A stretch of DNA of 64,000 bases from Candidatus Woesearchaeota archaeon (lineage in GTDB: Archaea; Nanobdellota; Nanobdellia; Woesearchaeales; JACPBO01): contig JAUSCS010000013.1 of assembly GCA_030651135.1 (NCBI GenBank), forward strand, positions 186,001 through 250,000, written 5' to 3'. Within the stretch, counting starts at the first letter, position 1. Every line of letters begins with the position of its first letter. This document shows positions 8,545 through 15,970 of this stretch, piece after piece. A program made the position numbers and the translations under genes. Below the pieces are notes generated by a model. The model had not been told where the DNA came from and did not search any database. It saw only the letters and a list, made by a program, of their open reading frames with translations.

Positions 8545-9402
8545 TTACTTCTTACTTTTATCTTCTAACTTCTTCTTTTTCATTTCTTCAGTCAAATGCA
8601 AATAATTTTCTGATGAGATGACTGTTTTTCCAATTTTCTGCTCCAGTTCTTTTCGTGTATTTTTAGCGATGTCTCCGCCTTCCTTAGCGGTTTGTTTTAA
8701 TTGTGGAAACTCCTTTGCGTCTTTCGCAACAGTAATGTCTGTCGTTGCTTTCTCCCCAACCATTGTTAAAATCAGTTCCCAATCAGTCATATGATCCCTG
8801 AGATTTTGATTTTGTTTCTTCAATCCCTTAAATTGTTTGTATTCTCCTATGGTCTTCCCAAATGTTGCTTTGGATATTTCATTTGTCAGAATGGCGAAAT
8901 CTCTTTCTTCTTCAATACCTCTGTTTTTCCATTCATCGGTTAAATCCTGCCTGATGGCAATCCCCCTTATCCTTTTGTCTATCCAATCTTTTGGATAACC
9001 CTTGAATTCATAATATTCTTTAACCCTGTCTTGAGCAAGTTCCGGGTTTTCAATCTCTTCTATACGCTCTTTAGCTAACTGAGCTAGCCATTGCTTAAAC
9101 GGCTCTGCCTTTTTTGATGGAATGGATTGAATAAGCCGAAAGGCATTTTTTGTATTGACGCAGTCGGTGTATCGTAATTTGCCATCTTCAGCGGGCATTT
9201 TCAACTGTACCCAAATTGGGGACAGTTCAAGTTGAATAAATTCTCGGTCTTTAACTTTCCCCCAGTATTGTCTTGGTGTTGGACTATCTGTTAAAACTTC
9301 AACTATATCAACAACAGAATAAAACCACTCATCATTATACCAAATCCTACGGATTTTCCTGTCCTGAAAAACAATCAGTCCTTTTTGAACTTCTTCTGCC
9401 AT
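8545..9402 (-). CDS. BRO-N domain protein (DinD-like)
   Basis: The 285-residue protein opens with a BRO-N domain (about residues 6-110: KGLIVFQDRKIRRIWYNDEW, then YSVVDIVEVLTDSPTPRQYW), a DNA-binding fold found in viral, plasmid and DinD proteins. The middle part resembles DinD (RVKEYYEFKGYPKDWIDKRI, then DEWKNRGIEEERDFAILTNE). The C-terminal end is lysine-rich. Start: ATG 9402 is about 30 nt from a TATA-like ATTTAAATA (near 9425-9437). It probably has an accessory or mobile origin; its function is unknown. Confidence 0.8.
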   Translation of the reverse strand: MAEEVQKGLIVFQDRKIRRIWYNDEWFYSVVDIVEVLTDSPTPRQYWGKVKDREFIQLELSPIWVQLKMPAEDGKLRYTDCVNTKNAFRLIQSIPSKKAEPFKQWLAQLAKERIEEIENPELAQDRVKEYYEFKGYPKDWIDKRIRGIAIRQDLTDEWKNRGIEEERDFAILTNEISKATFGKTIGEYKQFKGLKKQNQNLRDHMTDWELILTMVGEKATTDITVAKDAKEFPQLKQTAKEGGDIAKNTRKELEQKIGKTVISSENYLHLTEEMKKKKLEDKSKK

Positions 9403-9510
9403 CTCAACAATCACAAACAGCTTCTAATTTAAATACTTTTTTAAAATGAATTTGCAGAATCTCCTGAATTTCTACAGCGCTTCAGCGTTTAGGTTTAAAA
9501 AAATAAAAAC

Positions 9511-10410
9511 TTAAGAAAAAACTTTTTCAAAAACCTGAACTACCTTGGCTTTTACTTTTTTTGAATCCAATAAAGTATTACCAAGGAATTCATTATATTT
9601 GTCCAATCCGTTACGCAATGATTCTACTGCTGCATCATAATTCTGTCCAAATACATTCTTCATCTCACTTTTAAATTGAGATTTCTTCTCTTCATCCAGA
9701 TTAATTGTATCTGTAAGTATTCCTTTGTAAATCTCTAAAGCGACAATGTCTTTGACTTTATTTTTAACCGTATAAAGGTAGCATCCATCTGATTTTATTT
9801 CAACGTTATATGATTCAAATATTTCTCCCAGACCTGAAATTGCCAAAGCGATATATAGTTTTGAATATTTTTGGATACAATTAGCACTCATAAAATCATA
9901 GTATTTTTTTACATACCCTCCATCTCCATCGCAGCCTCCACCTCCATTACCAAACATACTCAATATTCTTGCTTCAACTGAGTCTAGACTTTCTATGATA
10001 TGATCTCCAGATTCTCCTTTGATTAGATAGTCCAACTTATAGCAACCGCAACCAAAAGACGCATATTCTATATCTTTTCCAGACTCTAGCTTGAGAAAGT
10101 ATTTAGCAAATTTAAATGTCTCTTCTATAGTCTCTTTTCTATACTTATATTGTTCTTCTCTAGTCTCTTCTCTATATGTATATTGTTCTCTATACAGAGG
10201 GTTATTATAACCGTCGTGTGCACTTTCTCTTTTTCCAATTTTTGACATGACTCTATCTTGAAATATGCCAAATACCTCTTCTTTTGTTTTGCATTCTTGC
10301 AATCGTTTTTCTAAATCTCGAAGTTTTTCAAGTCTTTCTTCTTTAAGTTTTTCTAAATCTTTTTTCTTCTTATCTTCCTTCAACATTTGCGCGATTGATT
10401 TCATTTTCAT
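9511..10410 (-). CDS. Unknown 299-aa protein with coiled coil and glycine/cysteine-rich core
   Basis: I do not recognise this protein. Residues 1-45 are highly charged and predicted coiled coil. Residues about 70-100 hold an imperfect repeat of the type YREQYTYREET/REEQYKYRKET. Then come FGCGCYKLDYLI, with two close cysteines, and the low-complexity GNGGGGCDGDGG. The C-terminal half looks alpha-helical. There is no clear signal peptide or membrane segment. Its ATG lies in an ATGA overlap with the small gene upstream, behind GGAGGT, so the two are probably translated together. Confidence 0.65.
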   Translation of the reverse strand: MKMKSIAQMLKEDKKKKDLEKLKEERLEKLRDLEKRLQECKTKEEVFGIFQDRVMSKIGKRESAHDGYNNPLYREQYTYREETREEQYKYRKETIEETFKFAKYFLKLESGKDIEYASFGCGCYKLDYLIKGESGDHIIESLDSVEARILSMFGNGGGGCDGDGGYVKKYYDFMSANCIQKYSKLYIALAISGLGEIFESYNVEIKSDGCYLYTVKNKVKDIVALEIYKGILTDTINLDEEKKSQFKSEMKNVFGQNYDAAVESLRNGLDKYNEFLGNTLLDSKKVKAKVVQVFEKVFS

Positions 10411-10574
10411 TTACCTCCAAAATCATACTCAAATTTTATTTTCTTATTCAGCTGAGATCTTTCTTTTAGATCCATACCTACATACCTCACGATCGAGCTG
10501 ACGTAACTTTGATCAATAGCGAAGTCTTTAGCTGCATCAATTTTGTCTTCTACACTTAATTTTTCCATTATCAT
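10407..10574 (-). CDS. Small 55-aa protein, first gene of a two-gene unit
   Basis: It encodes MIMEKLSVEDKIDAAKDFA onward, a small helical protein whose middle (DQSYVSSIVRYVG) could form a helix-turn-helix, though this is not certain. Start: ATG 10574 lies behind GGAGG; an in-frame GTG at 10589 sits inside that Shine-Dalgarno. Its stop overlaps the start of the 299-aa gene. A TTTATATAG box (about 10645-10655, reverse strand) is its likely promoter, divergent from the TrmB gene. Confidence 0.6.
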   Translation of the reverse strand: MIMEKLSVEDKIDAAKDFAIDQSYVSSIVRYVGMDLKERSQLNKKIKFEYDFGGK

Positions 10575-10661
10575 TTTCTTTTCCTCCACGCTTTAAGCCC
10601 GTGCGGCTTTATTATTTTTATCTTGATATAGTAGTAACGTAATAACTATATAAACAAGGGT

Positions 10662-10676
10662 GTCCTTGTACAGGAC
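10662..10676. promoter_or_regulatory. Inverted repeat between divergent promoters
   Basis: GTCCTTGTACAGGAC is an inverted repeat (GTCCT/AGGAC, five-base centre). It sits between the TATA box of the leftward 55-aa gene (about 10645-10655) and that of the rightward TrmB gene (about 10689-10699). It is a good candidate operator, plausibly for the adjacent TrmB regulator. Confidence 0.45.
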
Positions 10677-10719
10677 TACTTTAGAAAGATTTATATAGCA
10701 GATCAGCTAACTTAACACT

Positions 10720-11478
10720 ATGGAGCTTTCGGATCTCAGAAAAATAGGCCTTACAGAAGGCGAAATCAAGGTTTATGATGCTTTGCTCGAGCTTGGAGAA
10801 TGCACAAAAACAGCATTGGCAAAGAAATCAGGCATCTCCCCTTCCAATATCTATGACGTAACTAACAGATTGGTTGAAAAAGGCATAATCTCAAAAGTAG
10901 AAAAAAACGGCATTGCGCATTTCAGCCCGGCAAATCCAAGTCACATTATGGATTTTCTGGATCAAAAGGAAAAAGAGCTTCAAAACGAAAGAAATTTTGT
11001 AAATCAAATGCTTCCAACCCTGCTTCTCAAATTCAGCGAAACAAAAGAAAAGGTCAATGTTGAGGTATTCCAGGGATGGAGCGGCATGAAAACAATATTT
11101 GAGGATTTGATTAATGAATGCAAAAAAGGAGACCAAAACTATGTTTTCGGAGCAAGCAAAGGCGAATCAGAAAATCAGGCAGACATGTTCTTTGTCAAAT
11201 ACTCGAAATTAAGGGCTGAGAAAGGAATAGCCACAAGCATAATCTTCAATGAAGAGCTGAGAAAAAGAAAGGAAAGGATTGATTTCTTCCTAAAATCAAG
11301 AAAATACCAGGTAAGATTTTTGCAGCAGGCAACCCCTGCTGAAATAATGCTTTATAAAAACAGGTCATGCATAATGATCCTGACAAAAGATCCGCTGGCC
11401 ATAAGGATAACTGGAAAAGAAGTTGCTGATTCTTTCAGGCAGTACTTCGAGATAATGTGGAATGCAGCAAAGCAGTAA
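10720..11478 (+). CDS. TrmB-family transcriptional regulator
   Basis: A 252-residue TrmB-type regulator: winged HTH at residues 1-75 (GLTEGEIKVYDALLELGECT, then SNIYDVTNRLVEKGIIS), a coiled segment near 80-115, and the TrmB sensor domain ending GKEVADSFRQYFEIMWNAAK. Such proteins usually sense sugars and repress or activate transport and glycolytic genes. TATA box at about 10689-10699, so the mRNA is probably leaderless. Its C-terminal motif resembles that encoded by the repeated fragments at 20321, 21648 and 23174, although DNA identity to those is low. Confidence 0.88.
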   Translation: MELSDLRKIGLTEGEIKVYDALLELGECTKTALAKKSGISPSNIYDVTNRLVEKGIISKVEKNGIAHFSPANPSHIMDFLDQKEKELQNERNFVNQMLPTLLLKFSETKEKVNVEVFQGWSGMKTIFEDLINECKKGDQNYVFGASKGESENQADMFFVKYSKLRAEKGIATSIIFNEELRKRKERIDFFLKSRKYQVRFLQQATPAEIMLYKNRSCIMILTKDPLAIRITGKEVADSFRQYFEIMWNAAKQ

Positions 11479-11505
11479 GGCGGCGAAGAGTAAATTTGAC
11501 TCCTA

Positions 11506-11772
11506 TCACTTTTCGCGCCAATTCAACCACGCCTTCTTAAAGAAATCAAGAGTTAAAGTAGATAACAAAAATGCTATTGCAGGAACAATCGAATTCACAA
11601 AGGGATTTGGCAGTCCAGCGAAATAAAAGAATGAAACTATAACCAAATAAGTTAATACTATTATAAGAGTTCTTCTAGACCAGCTCGTTTCCCAAGCCTT
11701 ATCTTTCTCAACCCTTTTATTTCGCTCTTTTATTTGATCTATTTCTCGCTTTAGCTCTCCAAGCGTAACCAT
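11506..11772 (-). CDS. Small membrane protein, two helices
   Basis: 88 residues: a charged N-terminal helix (about 1-30), then two hydrophobic segments (LIIVLTYLVIVSFFYFAGL and FVNSIVPAIAFLLSTLTL) and a basic tail. It resembles a widespread family of conserved small membrane proteins in candidate-phylum bacteria and archaea, with no known function. It is transcribed convergently with the TrmB gene. Confidence 0.7.
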   Translation of the reverse strand: MVTLGELKREIDQIKERNKRVEKDKAWETSWSRRTLIIVLTYLVIVSFFYFAGLPNPFVNSIVPAIAFLLSTLTLDFFKKAWLNWREK

Positions 11773-11900
11773 AATGAGATACGTGGCAATCTTATATATA
11801 AAGCTTTTTACGGGGTTAAAATTTACTCTTTGTTGGGATTTGCCTTCCTAATCTAAGCACTGCGTAGTCTCGGGAACATAACACACACATAGGTTATATT

Positions 11901-12785
11901 TCATTTCAACGCTGTCAGAATTTCAACATTATCGTCAACTAAAACAGTATGCTCTGCCTGCGAAACAATTCCATGCTTCTTGTCAGGCAATGGAGGAAAT
12001 TCTTTCAGGATCCCAATATTCCTCAATTCCCTTAATGCAAACTGGGTCTGCGGCATTGAAAACTTCTTTGCAAGCCATCTTGTGCAGAACGGAAGATTTT
12101 TGTAATTTGCGATCTCCTGCAGCACTTTTCTTGTTATCGGGTTTCTGACTGGCTTTACGTCAATCAGCATAAAAATATTTGCATTAGAGCTTTCATAAAC
12201 AACTCCTGCTCCGTTTGTTGCGAATGGCTCGATTGCAACTATGGTGCCTTTCTCTAATTTTGTTTTATCGCCAGTGTCAAAATTTGGTATTGTGGGCTTT
12301 GTATGAATATCATACAGATCAAGGCCATGACCGGATAAATTTGTTATTGGCGAAAAGCCGTGTTTTGCTATTGCAGCATGGATTGCTTTTCCTATTTCTC
12401 CTAATGCAATGCCTGGCTTTATTATTTTTATTGCTTCCTGAAGCGCCTCTTCAGCTGCTTTTACCAGATCAGCATATTTCCCGGACAAATCAACTGTGCA
12501 AGCTGTGTCGCCGATTGCGCCGTTGACATGAACGCCAACATCTAAGCTGACTAATTGATCTGTAAATTTAATGTCCTCGCCAGGCTCAACTGTAAAATGC
12601 GCTGCAATATCATTAAGGCTAAGCTGAACCGGAAAAGCGCATTCTCCGCCTAATTCCATTATTTTTGCCTCTATCTTTTCAGTTACATCTGAGTAAGAAG
12701 CTCCATTTATGATCAGCGACTTTCCATAATCCAAAGCTTCAGCAGCTATTCTTCCGGCTTTTCTCCAGTCTTCAATGTTTTCCAT
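11901..12785 (-). CDS. map: Methionine aminopeptidase, type II
   Basis: This removes initiator methionine. The 294-residue pita-bread fold has the dinuclear metal ligands in VSLDVGVHVNG and GDTACTVDLSG (Asp), NLSGHGLDLYDIH (His), IEPFATNG (Glu) and QAEHTVLV (Glu). The helical insertion of type II enzymes is visible around residues 215-255 (FCTRWLAKKFSMPQTQFALREL). It is a single gene with its own TATA-rich upstream region (about 12795-12815). Confidence 0.95.
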   Translation of the reverse strand: MENIEDWRKAGRIAAEALDYGKSLIINGASYSDVTEKIEAKIMELGGECAFPVQLSLNDIAAHFTVEPGEDIKFTDQLVSLDVGVHVNGAIGDTACTVDLSGKYADLVKAAEEALQEAIKIIKPGIALGEIGKAIHAAIAKHGFSPITNLSGHGLDLYDIHTKPTIPNFDTGDKTKLEKGTIVAIEPFATNGAGVVYESSNANIFMLIDVKPVRNPITRKVLQEIANYKNLPFCTRWLAKKFSMPQTQFALRELRNIGILKEFPPLPDKKHGIVSQAEHTVLVDDNVEILTALK

Positions 12786-12823
12786 AATAAAGAGAAAAAT
12801 TGATTTATATATAAAGATTTAGT

Positions 12824-13255
12824 TTAATTCAATCTGAAGTCAATGGGTGTTTTATTAAATACATATCCAGGCAATTCGCAATTAGTTGTTAGTGCAACTT
12901 TCTCTAAGAATTTTATTGTAGGAAATCTTTCATATAAGATGCTGTTCGATGTTTTGGTCTCAACACAATTATAAAGAGATGGGCATTTGAGCTCTAAGTT
13001 TGAAAGTGGGCGTATCAAGTTTAATCTATGCCCCAACTTCTTTTGTTCGCCAGAGAGGGTTAGCGCAGTGATTATCTTGCCATCTTTAGCTAAAACATAA
13101 TCGAATTCCAGTTCTTGCTGTCGCTTATATTCTCCTATTACAATAATTACATTTTTTAAAGGAATATAATGTAAAGATTCATATTTTTTAACTTCAGTAT
13201 CTATTAATGTATTCGGAACAGACTTCGTAAATGGAATCTTTTTTTTTCCGTTCAT
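12824..13255 (-). CDS. Unknown 143-aa protein, last gene of the lepB operon
   Basis: Not recognised. A soluble, beta-rich looking protein with several cysteines (LKCPSLYNCVET, TNCELPG). Its ATG overlaps the stop of the 38-aa membrane peptide gene by ATGA, so the order signal peptidase, membrane peptide, this protein is one transcript. A role at or near the membrane is inferred from that context only. Confidence 0.65.
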   Translation of the reverse strand: MNGKKKIPFTKSVPNTLIDTEVKKYESLHYIPLKNVIIVIGEYKRQQELEFDYVLAKDGKIITALTLSGEQKKLGHRLNLIRPLSNLELKCPSLYNCVETKTSNSILYERFPTIKFLEKVALTTNCELPGYVFNKTPIDFRLN

Positions 13256-13368
13256 TTCAATGCACCTATGATCGTCAATATGATTATTAAAGCCATCAGC
13301 GCGAAATAAAATATTTCCTCTGCTCTCGTGTATGATATAAGAGCTTTTATGGTTTTGTTGCTTATCAT
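13252..13368 (-). CDS. 38-aa single-span membrane peptide
   Basis: The frame encodes MISNKTIKALISYTRAEEIF and continues into a hydrophobic stretch (YFALMALIIILTIIGALK), one transmembrane helix near the C-terminus. The start has GGAG 8-9 nt upstream, and the stop shares ATGA with the next gene. It begins 13 bases after the signal peptidase stop. The tight coupling on both sides argues that this short frame is real. Function unknown; it might be an accessory subunit of the peptidase. Confidence 0.65.
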   Translation of the reverse strand: MISNKTIKALISYTRAEEIFYFALMALIIILTIIGALK

Positions 13369-13381
13369 TTTAGAGTCTCCT

Positions 13382-13900
13382 TTAATAAATTATCGCGACA
13401 ACCAGCCTTTGGATCTGAGAAAACCTTATCCTGCCCGGATCTGGCTCAGGGTTGTTGTCGCCTTTCATCATGGCATACCAGCCATCTGAATCCTGGCCAA
13501 CAGCTATAACACGGTGGATTATGGATCCGTCAGCGTATTCTGATTTGTAAGATACGATATCGCCTACATTGATGTAGCTTTCATCCTTAGGCACTATTTC
13601 AATTGCATTTGATCCCTTGCTTAAAACAGGCTCCATTGAATGCGTATCTGTGAAAGTTGCCCATTGAGCATCCTTTAAGTCAATAACAACGTTATTATTC
13701 AGAACATGTATCTGATCCTCTTTTATCCAGTCAGAAGGAGATGCCTTTGGCTGATGCCCATCATTAAAAGCCATAGTTGACGTTATCTCATTGTTCTTGT
13801 TTGTCTTTTCATTGGTAAACTGAACAGCAAGCAAGCTAGCCAGAACAGCTAAAACAAGAATCCCCGCAGCAATGAATGCCATAAACAGCTTGTTCGCCAT
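13382..13900 (-). CDS. lepB: Signal peptidase I (archaeal/ER type)
   Basis: 172 residues with an N-terminal membrane anchor (LFMAFIAAGILVLAVLASLL). The catalytic serine lies in TDTHSMEPVLSKG, and the downstream IIHRVIAVG carries the histidine that replaces the bacterial lysine in archaeal and eukaryotic signal peptidases; MKGDNNPEPD is the conserved third box. Start: ATG 13900 lies about 25-30 nt from the TATA box TTTATATAC (13921-13933 region) with CGAAAG beside it, indicating a leaderless mRNA. Confidence 0.9.
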   Translation of the reverse strand: MANKLFMAFIAAGILVLAVLASLLAVQFTNEKTNKNNEITSTMAFNDGHQPKASPSDWIKEDQIHVLNNNVVIDLKDAQWATFTDTHSMEPVLSKGSNAIEIVPKDESYINVGDIVSYKSEYADGSIIHRVIAVGQDSDGWYAMMKGDNNPEPDPGRIRFSQIQRLVVAIIY

Positions 13901-13948
13901 ATAAATAGAACAGCAGAGCAAGTATATAAAGCTTTCGGTTTATAACTA

Positions 13949-14806
13949 CTATTTAGTAATTACACTAGAAACGACATTAATTGCCTGGCTTCCACCATGC
14001 TTAACAGGATAAGAATAGCTGCCATTGCTGTATCTGTCTATTTTCACATGATCTCCAATATCAAATTCATTATCCAATGCAACCATTCTTTCTAGACCGT
14101 CATCTTTGAATGCATAAGAAAACGAATTCGCCTCTCCTTTTTTATCTTCAACCCAAATCTTCCATCCGGGGTGGTTCTGATTGGATTCGTCTGTATGAAA
14201 GATATGGTCAAGTATAAGGCTCATAGGAAAAGACGGCCCTGCTGATGTTTTTGTTTTAATTTCTCCGATAAACGGCCCTTCTTTTGCAGGCAATTCAATT
14301 ACTTTGCCAACAGTATGGTACATGACTTCATATAAAAAAGATCTTTTTACAGGGGTGTTTATTTCTACCCCCAGGTATTCTTTCATTTTATTAAGGGCAA
14401 ATTGACAGGCTGCTTTATGAAAATCTCTGAATTCTTGAGAATATGCATCATATTTTGGGTGCAGATCACAAGACATATCACAAGAGATTTCATCACTATG
14501 AAAAAACTCATCAAAAAAAGTTGGCGATAGCCGCCTGCCGAGTTTTCCAAGTTTTTGTTTAGCCTCTTCTAAAATTTCGGGCTTTAATTCCATAAGTTTT
14601 TCAAAATAAGAATATACAAGTCCGCTCCCCATATATCGTCCTGGGTAGCATTCAAGTCTTTTCTGCATAAACTCGACATCTTTTTCATTTTCTGCTGCCC
14701 AGAAGATCTTAGCAACGCCATCTATGGTTCTCGGGTCTGTGTCCAAGGTCTTCAATTTTTTTTTAATTCCTTCAATCACATTTTCGTTCTTTTCTTGGTT
14801 AGTCAT
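13949..14806 (-). CDS. Unknown 285-aa protein
   Basis: Not recognised. A soluble protein with an alpha-helical first half and a more beta-like second half (FIGEIKTKTSAGPSFPMSLI, then WKIWVEDKKGE). A cysteine/histidine patch, SCDMSCDLHPKYD near residue 110, could bind metal. It follows the 277-aa gene by 6 bases with its own AAGGTGA, so the two form an operon. Confidence 0.6.
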   Translation of the reverse strand: MTNQEKNENVIEGIKKKLKTLDTDPRTIDGVAKIFWAAENEKDVEFMQKRLECYPGRYMGSGLVYSYFEKLMELKPEILEEAKQKLGKLGRRLSPTFFDEFFHSDEISCDMSCDLHPKYDAYSQEFRDFHKAACQFALNKMKEYLGVEINTPVKRSFLYEVMYHTVGKVIELPAKEGPFIGEIKTKTSAGPSFPMSLILDHIFHTDESNQNHPGWKIWVEDKKGEANSFSYAFKDDGLERMVALDNEFDIGDHVKIDRYSNGSYSYPVKHGGSQAINVVSSVITK

Positions 14807-14812
14807 TTAAAT

Positions 14813-15646
14813 TCACCTTATCGGCTTAAGTTTAACTATCCCGTCAGGGAATTCTTTGTCTAAGTTTCTGGCAAATTTTTTGTAAGATAACATTTCACTT
14901 AATGGCATGTATCCTTCATCGCCAGTCTGTTTTCCATTATAGCCTTGATCCAAGTAACTAAAAACCATCTCTTTAGCAACTGCTGTTGTTAATTCTTCGT
15001 TGTAAAATGGAATAAATACAAGATCCACATCGCTCTTTCTTTCAAAGTTGACCTTCCTGTAGTCTTCTTCTGAAATATCTTCCAATGTAGGAACTCCCAT
15101 TCTGCCCAAACAACCGCCTCTTCCAACTTGCTTAATGATGCCTTTAAGTAATTTTTTGCTGCTTGTCTCATCTGTATAAAATCCGATATTTCTCTTGCCT
15201 CTGTCCTTGCTGTACTTTTTAGCAAAAGGCAAGACGCGCGTATTTATAATATGATTTACAGCGCTTTCATATCCTCTATCAGCAGCCAGATAATAAAGCG
15301 GAGTGAAGTGCAGGCCATCATTCTCAGGAACATCCCAAACATCATATGCAACAACGCCCACTATTTTTCCCTTTACTTCGCCCTCAAATGCAGTTTTATC
15401 CTTTTCCCGGATAACTATCCATCTGTATGCATCATTTGTATAAGTGCCATCATTATTTTTCTTAGATAAAAAATCTACTGCATCATCAAGTGAGATTAAT
15501 TTGTCTTTAGCTTTACTTTTGGGGTATGTTGTTAATAGATATGCTAGAACATCGTTAAGATCATCAGTTCTTTGCCAATAATTCTTATTAGTTATTGTTG
15601 GTTTTACTTCCACACCACCCAGAACATCAGTGTCTTTTTTATTCAT
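14813..15646 (-). CDS. Unknown 277-aa protein, possibly GNAT-like
   Basis: The segment from WIVIREKDK through GKIVGVVAYDVWDVPEN and LYYLAADRGYESAVNHII has the strand-strand-helix feel of a GNAT acetyltransferase core, with a later NIGFYTDETSSKKLL. The acetyl-CoA loop is not clear, so this is only a suggestion. A BRE/TATA element (CGAAAGGTTTAAATAG, reverse strand, about 15683-15700) lies upstream with a leader of about 30 nt. It is the first gene of a two-gene operon. Confidence 0.55.
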   Translation of the reverse strand: MNKKDTDVLGGVEVKPTITNKNYWQRTDDLNDVLAYLLTTYPKSKAKDKLISLDDAVDFLSKKNNDGTYTNDAYRWIVIREKDKTAFEGEVKGKIVGVVAYDVWDVPENDGLHFTPLYYLAADRGYESAVNHIINTRVLPFAKKYSKDRGKRNIGFYTDETSSKKLLKGIIKQVGRGGCLGRMGVPTLEDISEEDYRKVNFERKSDVDLVFIPFYNEELTTAVAKEMVFSYLDQGYNGKQTGDEGYMPLSEMLSYKKFARNLDKEFPDGIVKLKPIR

Positions 15647-15748
15647 TTTTTCTTTTTACCCCGGAATATGAGTGCTAGAGCTACTATTTAAACCTTTCGT
15701 TTTATAGTTACTAATTAGTGGTTATAAATTTAAGAGAAAACGCGTTGT

Positions 15749-15919
15749 TTAGTTTTGCCCTTGATAATTCTTCGCTTCTTCCTTATATTGTGATCCTGGT
15801 GAAGATGAAATATTAAGCGCATGTTCAACTTCTTCGTGATTTGTAAAATCATTTAGAAACAATTTCTCTACTCTTTTTACTAAAGATTCTCTAAATTTGC
15901 CTATTTTTGTGAATTCCAT
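15749..15919 (-). CDS. Small 56-aa protein
   Basis: The frame encodes MEFTKIGKFRESLVKRVEKL and then a hydrophilic tail ending KEEAKNYQGQN. It has no recognised domain. A TATA-like AGTATTTAAAC (about 15940-15953, reverse strand) lies 25-30 nt upstream, the spacing of a leaderless archaeal gene. It fills the gap between the 277-aa gene and FttA. Confidence 0.45.
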   Translation of the reverse strand: MEFTKIGKFRESLVKRVEKLFLNDFTNHEEVEHALNISSSPGSQYKEEAKNYQGQN

Positions 15920-15970
15920 ATTTTTAGAAAAAGCCTCCTGTTTAAATACTTTACTATTCCTTAGTTACAA

